Positions 25,563 to 31,011 of a stretch of 45,703 bases of DNA are shown here, piece by piece; within the stretch, counting starts at the first letter, position 1, and every line of letters begins with the position of its first letter. Both the position numbers and the translations under genes were made by a program. Source of the stretch: Pseudomonadota bacterium (lineage in GTDB: Bacteria; Pseudomonadota; Gammaproteobacteria; Steroidobacterales; Steroidobacteraceae); assembly GCA_021826035.1 (NCBI GenBank), contig JAKBBE010000015.1, positions 1 to 45,703 of the forward strand. The letters are read 5' to 3'. Below the pieces are notes generated by a model that was not told where the DNA came from, did no database searches, and saw only the letters and a list, made by a program, of their open reading frames with translations.

Positions 25563-25980
25563 GCCTCACGCTCCCGAGGCCGCGGAAATCGAGCGGCTCT
25601 TGATTGCAGCGCGCCGGAATCTGCGTGATGCGCGCGTTACGAGCATCAGTCCTGAAACGCGCTTCGACGCCGCCTACAAGGCAATCATGCAAAGTGCCCT
25701 GGCCGCACTGATGATGCACGGTTACCGGCCCGATACGAACCGACCAGGCCACCACATGACCGTCATCCAGACGCTGTCGCTCACCGTTGGTCTCGAAGCC
25801 AAGCGAATCATCGTGCTGGACACCCTGCGGCGGCAACGGAACGTAGCGGACTACACGGGCGATGACGTCGACGAAACGACCGCCCAGCACTGCATTGCTG
25901 AGGCGGAACGGCTGATCGAGGACGTGGCGACCTGGCGCAAGTCCAAGCGGCCCGATCTCGTCCCGCAGAAGAAACGATGA
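25525..25980 (+). CDS. HEPN-like protein, predicted partner/toxin of the MNT protein
   Basis: A 151-residue all-helical protein resembling the SAV_6107-like HEPN group: LLIAARRNLRDAR, SPETRFDAAYKAIMQSALAA, GYRPDTNRPGHHMTVIQTL and LDTLRRQRNVADYTGD. Canonical HEPN RNases carry Rx4-6H, and HepT has Rx4HxY. Here the equivalent is Arg105-x4-Tyr110, with Tyr in place of His, so ribonuclease activity is not assured. ATG 25525 has GGAG six bases upstream and lies inside the MNT gene (38-bp overlap), so the pair is translationally coupled. The two genes together form a plausible toxin-antitoxin or defence module carried by the integrative element. Confidence 0.72.
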   Translation: MSLENLLKIGQLKPHAPEAAEIERLLIAARRNLRDARVTSISPETRFDAAYKAIMQSALAALMMHGYRPDTNRPGHHMTVIQTLSLTVGLEAKRIIVLDTLRRQRNVADYTGDDVDETTAQHCIAEAERLIEDVATWRKSKRPDLVPQKKR

Positions 25981-26016
25981 GCGCTCCTCGATCATGTTGC
26001 ACGGAATTGCACCGAG
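25941..26016 (+). repeat. HEPN gene end, intact copy of a 76-bp repeat
   Basis: The last codons of the HEPN gene and 36 bp beyond match 29392-29467 at 68 of 76 positions. It marks the intact copy of a module that has decayed downstream. Confidence 0.8.
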
Positions 26017-26043
26017 AGCCTGATGCATGAAGCCGACGTAGCC

Positions 26044-26064
26044 GCTCAGTGCAAATTCGGTGCA
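26044..26064 (+). repeat. 21-bp repeat near the element right end, copy 1
   Basis: GCTCAGTGCAAATTCGGTGC followed by A recurs with one mismatch at 30830-30850. In copy 1 it lies 125 bp before the right att copy, so it probably belongs to the conserved end of the element. Confidence 0.65.
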
Positions 26065-26180
26065 CCGGCCTACTCCGGCCCACTCACCGGTACGCAGCCT
26101 GCCTCATATTAAAAGCAAAAAAACAAAGAGTTGCGAGGAGTCTGCCCGAGCGGCTGGGAGGGCTGGGGAGTACCCCGTCC

Positions 26181-26228
26181 GACTCTTACATCTCTTGGTC
26201 GTAGGTTCGATCCCTACACGGCCCACCA
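26181..26228 (+). repeat. att site, right copy (tRNA-Lys 3' end only, not a functional tRNA)
   Basis: Repeats the anticodon-loop-to-CCA part of tRNA-Lys with a single extra C after GACTCTTA. The upstream 5' sequence (CTGCCCGAGCGGCTGGGA region) cannot pair to give a GGGCCGT acceptor, so this is only an attachment-site remnant. Confidence 0.85.
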
Positions 26229-26827
26229 ATTTACCTTTAATATCAGTCGCTTGCGAGGACGCCGGGTTCGCAGGCTTCACTGTGTGCTTCATTATCATGC
26301 AGACTCCTTGCAGCGATTTGCTCACCGCTGCACGCAGTGCTCCGAGGCGCGTATCGCTTCAATCCGGCGCATCGTCTCGCCGCTCACGAAGGACGTTGCC
26401 TATCGTGCGCAGGTCCGAGTAAAGGGCCGGGCTGCTCGTCGGCGACATTCCCGAACCGAAAGGAAGCGGAGCCCTGGGCGGCCTCGATTGAGACCGCCAT
26501 TCGCGAGGGCGGTCACTTCCCGCACGCCGCCGCCGAAGCGCACGAGCTTCGATGCGCTTGCCAGGGACTACATCGAGACGGTCCTGGCCGAGTTCGACGA
26601 GGTGCAGCGCGCCGCCCGTACGCTTCAGCTCACCTGGTGGTCGAAGCAGTTCGCCGGCAAGAGTGTCGCTGAGATCACCGCTGATGCGATCTCGAAAGCC
26701 CGGGACGCGTGCGCGACCGAAACCTTCACGCGCGGCAAGCCACGGAAGGACAAGGAGACGGGCGAGATCATCGCGCCCAAGGAATACCGGCGCAGCGGCG
26801 CGACCGTCAACCGCTACATCGCGACGC
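26190..26827 (+). repeat. 638-bp direct repeat, copy 2
   Basis: Second copy of 23547-24184. It includes the same integrase N-terminal frameshifts. After 26827 the sequence jumps to the extreme 3' end of an integrase gene. Confidence 0.9.
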
Positions 26828-26908
26828 CGTGGTGAAGCGCTACTCGCATCTTTTCGTCGAGCATAAGGCCAAAGTCATCCAGAAGATGGTCGTGGCGAAG
26901 GGGCTGCG
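26251..26908 (+). pseudogene. Second integrase copy, internally deleted
   Basis: Identical to the first integrase up to 26827, then joined directly to its 3' end (the shared TGGTGAAGCGCTACTCGCAT at 26830 corresponds to 24779). A 592-bp segment that encodes most of the catalytic domain is missing, and because 592 is not a multiple of three the frame breaks at TGA 26833-26835. The tail, in another frame, reads VEHKAKVIQKMVVAKGL, which looks like a more typical integrase C-terminus than that of the first copy. It therefore derives from a related full-length gene, not from a simple deletion of copy 1. Confidence 0.85.
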
Positions 26909-27193
26909 AGCGTCCCGCTCCGCTCAAGTGGTTCGCATTGGAACCTCCTCACGCGACGCAAACTGCACCTGGTTTGAAGCGTCGCCTTACCAGAGTCCGG
27001 ACCCGACCCGAAGCGAACGGTCGCCTAGCGCGCTGAATTGTCTGCATCGGGATCGCGACGCGCCTTTGCATGGGGCAATGCCTTTCGCCTCGTAGCGAGC
27101 GCGCGGCAGCATCCTCGGATCGGCGATACTTGGCGAGACATGGCGATCGCCACCCGCGCGGTCGCACCGGGGGTCGCTAGAGGGGAGCTGGCC
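26909..27193. other. Non-coding remnant between broken integrase and membrane-protein gene
   Basis: 285 bp with no convincing gene. Frames crossing it lack start signals or recognisable motifs. It probably contains the promoter of the next gene, but I see no clear hexamer pair. Confidence 0.4.
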
Positions 27194-29059
27194 ATGCATC
27201 GTCGATATGGGCTGTTGATTCTGCTCTCGGCCATCGTCGTGGCCGCAACCGTCTATGGGAGCTGGGGTTCCTTCCAACCGCGGCCACAACTGCCGTTCAC
27301 GGTGCGCTGGGTGGATGCGCACCAAGCGCTCATAGAACCGATCCCGGGCATGACGCCCGCCAGCCTTCGGGCAGGCGACCGGCTCAATCTCACCGCGCAG
27401 TCGCGCGCCATCCGCATCGCACTGGTTGTAGGCACTGTTCCGGCCTCGGCCGGCTATCCCCTGGTGATCGAGCGCGGCGCGGCGCAACTGCGCGCGACCG
27501 TGCACCCGGTCAACTTCAACAGCGGTGGACCCGCCAATTGGGCCGACTGGCTCACCGTGTACACGATGGCCCTTTACGCGGCCATTGCCCTGCTGGCGCT
27601 CTGGCGGGGCCATGATCGCGCCGCGTGGGGCATAGCCTTCTGGGCGATGGCCGAAGAGCCGCTCGCGTTTGCAGTTCACGCTATCCCCTCCAGCGACAAC
27701 GGCATCGCCCTGCTCAAACTGCTCGGCTATATCGGCTTCGCTCTAGCTGCGCGGATCGGCTTCTACGTGATGGCGGAGTCGATTGCGGGCAGTGCGGTCC
27801 GCTCCGGTGCGCGCGCGTGGTGGCGGATCCTCTTCGCGCTCATTCTCGGCACTGCGACGGTTGTCGCCCTTGGCGGCCGGATCGCCGTGGTGACTCCAGG
27901 CTGGGCCGGCCTGATGCAGCCGGGGCTGCAATGGTTCGTGCCCGCCAGCTACCTGGTGCCCATCGCCCTGCTGGCCGCAAGCTTTCGTCAGGCCGATGCG
28001 CCGCAGCGGCAGCGACTGCGGTGGATGCTCGTCGGGAGCGTCGTATTAATAGGTGGGCTGGTCTTCATCGATGTTCCGCTGCCGCTGAGTTACCTGGCCG
28101 TAGAGATACTGAACAGCGGACTGCTCACCCTCGCCGCCACGCTGTTTCTCTATGCCGTGCTGCGCCACCGGTTGCTGGACATCACGGTGGTGATCAATCG
28201 GGCGCTGGTCTATGCGCTCACCACAAGCTTCGTCCTGGGGTTGTTCGCGCTGCTCGAGAGCCTGATCGAGCGCACGACGCTCAACCGCAGTGCGGGGCTG
28301 CTGCTCGAGCTCGCCGTTCCCCTCGGGTTGGGTGTGGCCTTGAGCAGCGTGCACCGGCGCATCGAGGCCGTGGTCGATCGGTTCATCTTCCGCCGCCAGT
28401 ACCGTGCCGAGACCGCGCTGCGTCGCTTTGGCGAGGACTGCGGCTTCATCCGCGAACCCGAGCGCCTGTTCGCGCTCAGCGTCGAAGAGATCGCCCGGCA
28501 CACGGATGCGCCACAGGTGGCGCTGTACGAGCGCAGCCCGGGAGGCGAAGGCTATGTGTGCCGGCGCCAGGTGGGTGAGCTTGCGCTCCCGGAGACGATC
28601 CCGACCGATGATCGGGCCTTTGTCGGGCTGCGAGCGCGCAACGCCGAGCTCGCGCTGCACGACACCCCGAGCGTGCTGCCCACCGAGGCGTATGCCTATC
28701 CACTGATGCTGCGTGGGGATCTGTTGGGTGCGCTGGTGGTGGGCGAGCGGCCCGGCGAGCACTACGCCACGGATGAACGCGCGCTGCTGTTCCATGTCGC
28801 CCACGAGATCGGCGCGGCGCTGTTCGCGCTGCGCGCGCAGGAGCTCGAGGCGCGAGCCAAGGAGAGCGAAGCGATGGTTCTGGAGGTCGCGGCGCGCGCC
28901 CGGGAAAGCGATGCGAAGGTGCAGGCCAGCGAGGCGATGCTCAACCTGGCGCGTGCCCAAGCGGAAGCACGTGTACTGGCGCTTGAAGAACGCGCCCGCG
29001 CTAGCGAGGCCTTGCTATTGAAGTTGCTGCCTGCAGGGGACTCCCCAGCCCGGCCGTAA
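27194..29059 (+). CDS. PDZ-7TM-GAF membrane protein without kinase domain
   Basis: A 621-residue inner-membrane protein. N-terminal TM (about 6-22), then a periplasmic PDZ-like domain (about 30-115; MTPASLRAGDRLNLTA and AGYPLVIERGAAQLRATV), about seven further TM helices (about 120-390), and a cytoplasmic GAF-like domain (about 410-560; CGFIREPERLFALSVEEIA and PLMLRGDLLGALVVGERPGE). A charged coiled coil rich in Ala/Glu/Arg with repeated SEAM/ESDA heptads (about 560-610) ends it. The layout resembles the sensor half of ComP-like or other PDZ-7TM histidine kinases, but the protein stops at the coiled coil with no HisKA or ATPase domain. GGGGAG precedes ATG 27194. Function is unknown; signal relay by coiled-coil contact is a guess. 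Confidence 0.75.
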   Translation: MHRRYGLLILLSAIVVAATVYGSWGSFQPRPQLPFTVRWVDAHQALIEPIPGMTPASLRAGDRLNLTAQSRAIRIALVVGTVPASAGYPLVIERGAAQLRATVHPVNFNSGGPANWADWLTVYTMALYAAIALLALWRGHDRAAWGIAFWAMAEEPLAFAVHAIPSSDNGIALLKLLGYIGFALAARIGFYVMAESIAGSAVRSGARAWWRILFALILGTATVVALGGRIAVVTPGWAGLMQPGLQWFVPASYLVPIALLAASFRQADAPQRQRLRWMLVGSVVLIGGLVFIDVPLPLSYLAVEILNSGLLTLAATLFLYAVLRHRLLDITVVINRALVYALTTSFVLGLFALLESLIERTTLNRSAGLLLELAVPLGLGVALSSVHRRIEAVVDRFIFRRQYRAETALRRFGEDCGFIREPERLFALSVEEIARHTDAPQVALYERSPGGEGYVCRRQVGELALPETIPTDDRAFVGLRARNAELALHDTPSVLPTEAYAYPLMLRGDLLGALVVGERPGEHYATDERALLFHVAHEIGAALFALRAQELEARAKESEAMVLEVAARARESDAKVQASEAMLNLARAQAEARVLALEERARASEALLLKLLPAGDSPARP

Positions 29060-29062
29060 CAG

Positions 29063-29353
29063 GTGTCTCTGCGGGAGCGTACCGGGCGGATCGCTCATGA
29101 GCTTCGCGAGGGAGGCCTCAAGCCAAACTCGGGAAAGGCGATGCTCCTCGAAACCCGCAGCGATCCGATCGCCGGTTGGCACGCCGCGGCCGATGCTCTC
29201 CTCAATGCGGGGCAGGGCGCGCTCGCCGAGAAGATCAGGTGGTTCATCGGCGGCATGCGGGGTTCGCTCACAACCGACGAGCAGCTGGCAGCGAAGCTCG
29301 ATGAGCGGACGCGCACCCGTGAGCGGGAGCGGCAAGTGGATCGCACCCGATGA
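29063..29353 (+). CDS. Small protein resembling a relaxase C-terminal segment
   Basis: 96 residues from GTG 29063, three bases after the previous stop. The helical segment DPIAGWHAAADALLNAGQ, then ALAEKIRWFIGGM and TTDEQLAAKLDERTR, recalls the alpha-helical tail found in MobA/TraI-type relaxases of proteobacterial islands. This resemblance is from memory and not tested. No HUH nuclease motif is present. It may be a remnant of a transfer gene or an independent small protein. No strong Shine-Dalgarno is visible. Confidence 0.35.
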   Translation: MSLRERTGRIAHELREGGLKPNSGKAMLLETRSDPIAGWHAAADALLNAGQGALAEKIRWFIGGMRGSLTTDEQLAAKLDERTRTRERERQVDRTR

Positions 29354-29391
29354 ACCGGCGAACAAATTCGAAGACCTATGGGCCGCCGCCG

Positions 29392-29467
29392 GTCCAAGCG
29401 GCCCAATCTCGCCCCGCAGAAGAGGCGATGAGCGCTCCTCGGTCGCGTTGCACGGAATTGCGCCGAG
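29392..29467 (+). pseudogene. 76-bp remnant of a HEPN gene end
   Basis: Matches 25941-26016 at 68 of 76 positions. In the right frame it reads SKRPNLAPQKRR then stop, against SKRPDLVPQKKR in the intact gene. The upstream HEPN and MNT sequence is gone. It shows that a diverged relative of the MNT-HEPN module once lay here. Confidence 0.75.
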
Positions 29468-29598
29468 TGATTCGTCTCGTGCAGCGCTATCCCGATACCG
29501 TACGGCGTCTCGCGGATATCTGAAGCCGTCGCACTACACGCCATCCTCTCGGTCTGCGTCCGGCGTTCCGTAGCGTCCGAACGCGTCTGAAACAACTC

Positions 29599-29627
29599 TT
29601 GAAAAGCGCGATATTTGTATCTATAAT
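29599..29627 (+). promoter_or_regulatory. Consensus sigma-70 promoter of the toxin-antitoxin operon
   Basis: TTGAAA (29599-29604), exactly 17 bp, then a perfect TATAAT (29622-29627). It is one of the strongest-looking promoters in the window, and the expected start is near 29634, inside the inverted repeat described next. Confidence 0.8.
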
Positions 29628-29652
29628 TAGCTCCGAATTGGGAGCTTAATTA
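29624..29652. promoter_or_regulatory. Inverted repeat operator over -10 and ribosome-binding site
   Basis: TAATTAGCTCC (29624-29634) faces GGAGCTTAATTA (29641-29652): perfect GCTCC/GGAGC inner arms and TAATTA outer arms offset by one base. It overlaps the -10 box and the Shine-Dalgarno of the antitoxin gene, as expected for autorepression by a Phd/YefM-type antitoxin. Confidence 0.65.
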
Positions 29653-29903
29653 TGCATTCCATCTTTGCCGAGACGACGATCAGCATGTCGGAGTTCAAGA
29701 AGAACCCCGCAGCGGTACTTCGTGAGGCGGGAAACCGCCCCGTGGCGGTACTCAACCACAATAGGCCGGCGTTTTATATGGTGGATCCGGCACTCATGGA
29801 AGCCATGCTCGAGGCACTTGGCGATCGGGAGTTGCTCAATCTGGTGCGCACCCGGATGAGCGATGGTGCCGAGCCGATCGAGGTCGATATTGACGAGCTC
29901 TGA
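29652..29903 (+). CDS. Phd/YefM (StbD-like) antitoxin
   Basis: An 83-residue antitoxin. The N-terminal DNA-binding Phd fold has ISMSEFKKNPAAVLREAG, VAVLNHNRPAFYMVDPAL. The acidic C-terminus (DGAEPIEVDIDEL) would wrap the toxin. GGGAGC precedes ATG 29652. It overlaps the toxin gene by 14 bp, giving coupled synthesis. It should bind the inverted repeat in its own promoter and neutralise the RelE-type toxin. It could stabilise the island at this tRNA locus. Confidence 0.88.
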   Translation: MHSIFAETTISMSEFKKNPAAVLREAGNRPVAVLNHNRPAFYMVDPALMEAMLEALGDRELLNLVRTRMSDGAEPIEVDIDEL

Positions 29904-30303
29904 GCAGCGGCCGAAGCACAAGTACCGCCTGCTGTTTCACCCCGAGGCTCTGAAGGAGTGGAACGCGCTTGACGGCTCGATCAAGAAACCGCTGAAAAAG
30001 TTGCTTGCCAAGCGGCTCGACAACCCACACGTGCCGGGAGGCTCCTTGCACGGCGATCTGATTGGCTGTTACAAAATCAAGCTCAATAAGCAAGGCGTCA
30101 GGATGGTCTACCGCGTCGAAGACAATGCGCTGATCGTGATGGTGATGGCTGTAGACCGTCGCGAAGAGAGCCTCGTGTATCGGTCCGCGCTCGCTCGTTT
30201 GGTAGACACAGTCAAGGCATTGACCACCACTGCGAAGACGGCACTTGCAAGAGAAGCTCCGGCGCGGCCTGCAAGCCGGCCCCCCAATCGCGCGAAGAAG
30301 TAG
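29890..30303 (+). CDS. RelE/StbE-type toxin with C-terminal extension
   Basis: 137 residues. The RelE fold is KYRLLFHPEALKEWNALD, then KKLLAKRLDNPHVPGGSLHG, YKIKLNKQGVRMVYRVEDNA and VMVMAVDRREESLVY. Relatives cleave ribosome-bound mRNA. I chose TTG 29890, inside the antitoxin gene, because GAGG lies six bases upstream and the homology starts just after; an ATG at 29863 would add nine unrelated residues. After about residue 95 there is a 40-residue Ala/Arg/Pro-rich basic tail (ending PPNRAKK), which ordinary 85-95-residue members lack. The toxin call is firm; the role of the tail is unknown. Confidence 0.85.
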   Translation: MTSSEQRPKHKYRLLFHPEALKEWNALDGSIKKPLKKLLAKRLDNPHVPGGSLHGDLIGCYKIKLNKQGVRMVYRVEDNALIVMVMAVDRREESLVYRSALARLVDTVKALTTTAKTALAREAPARPASRPPNRAKK

Positions 30304-30386
30304 TCGTCAAATCCTCTCACCCAAGCGGACTGAACTTGCCAGGCACATCCAGGCTCATTTTCTGGAGCGCCGCGGTTTAAGCCGCC

Positions 30387-30827
30387 GTGGACACCGAAGA
30401 AGAACTCGCGGGCGCCTTGGGTGCGCTGCAGCGCCGCAGCCCGGAGGAGCTTTCCGCCTTCATCGTTTCCCTGCTTTGCGGCGCGCCTCCGGGCGTCCAG
30501 TCCTATGCCGCGGCCTTCATCGCTGCGGCGGATTCCTCTAAGGTCGCGACCATCGTTCGCCGCGAGATCAGCGCGCTGCGCGTGGGGGAGCGCGAGTACG
30601 ACGCGCGCCACCGTCGCAGCGCCGAGATCGTTGCCCGCGCAGGCTACACCCTCGGAATCATCGAACGGGTCGTGCTGCCGAGCGATGGAGCGCTCGCTCG
30701 AAAGCTTCTATGCGAGCTGCTCGACGCGGAGCAGCAGATTGCGGAGCAGGCCTACGAGGACGATTACGGCGCTGAGGAGTTATTTGCGCGGGTGCGGAGC
30801 CTGCTCAGCGCGAGCACCGAGCGCTGA
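30387..30827 (+). CDS. Unrecognised ORF, helical, possibly truncated
   Basis: 146 codons from GTG 30387, with an in-frame TAA only six bases before it. There is no good ribosome-binding site, so the N-terminus may have been lost by truncation or frameshift. The protein is soluble, acidic and helical (for example RRSPEELSAFIVSLLCGAPP, ARHRRSAEIVARAGYTLGII, ELLDAEQQIAEQAYEDDYGA). I do not recognise the family. It lies between the toxin gene and the 21-bp repeat that marks an element end, so it is probably accessory cargo. Confidence 0.5.
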   Translation: MDTEEELAGALGALQRRSPEELSAFIVSLLCGAPPGVQSYAAAFIAAADSSKVATIVRREISALRVGEREYDARHRRSAEIVARAGYTLGIIERVVLPSDGALARKLLCELLDAEQQIAEQAYEDDYGAEELFARVRSLLSASTER

Positions 30828-30829
30828 CG

Positions 30830-30850
30830 GCTCAGTGCAAATTCAGTGCA
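30830..30850 (+). repeat. 21-bp repeat near a former element end, copy 2
   Basis: One mismatch from 26044-26064. By analogy with copy 1 the right boundary of the older element would lie about 125 bp further on, near 30,975. No third tRNA-Lys 3' end is visible there. Confidence 0.6.
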
Positions 30851-30949
30851 GTGCGCTACTCGTCAAGCCTCGCCGGCATCCCTTCTTGCGCTCGCGGAGC
30901 CTTCGGCATATGCCATTGAATCAATTACTTGCGAGGTGGCGGAGGGCGT

Positions 30950-30971
30950 GTGCTCGAGCCGCGGCGAGCAC
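30950..30971. terminator. Hairpin between island and hydrogenase operon
   Basis: GTGCTCG (30950-30956) pairs with CGAGCAC (30965-30971) around an 8-nt loop. It lies about 40 bp past the isp2-like stop on the minus strand and could end the hydrogenase transcript. Confidence 0.4.
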
Positions 30972-31011
30972 TCGGCGCCCAAATGCATCGCTCCGCCGCG
31001 AAGCGGCGCGA

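Larger units (their letters stand above)
23547..26189 (+). mobile_element. 2.6-kb integrative element at tRNA-Lys: integrase plus MNT/HEPN pair
   Basis: It is bounded by two copies of the tRNA-Lys 3' end (att). In order it carries a tyrosine integrase, an MNT nucleotidyltransferase with a winged-helix N-terminus, a HEPN-like gene, and about 200 bp ending at the second att copy. No replication, excisionase or transfer gene is visible, so it is a satellite-like or decayed element. A further, broken integrase copy begins directly at the right att, so insertions are stacked at this tRNA. Whether the integrase still works is doubtful (see its entry). Confidence 0.75.

Noticed and set aside
26141..26228. 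Second tRNA gene ending at 26228
   Set aside because: Only the 3' part of tRNA-Lys is present; the 5' sequence cannot form an acceptor or D-arm with it.
26104..26325. Minus-strand ORF containing GRVGIEPTTKRCKSRTG
   Set aside because: Antisense to the tRNA-Lys 3' end repeat; a typical spurious translation.
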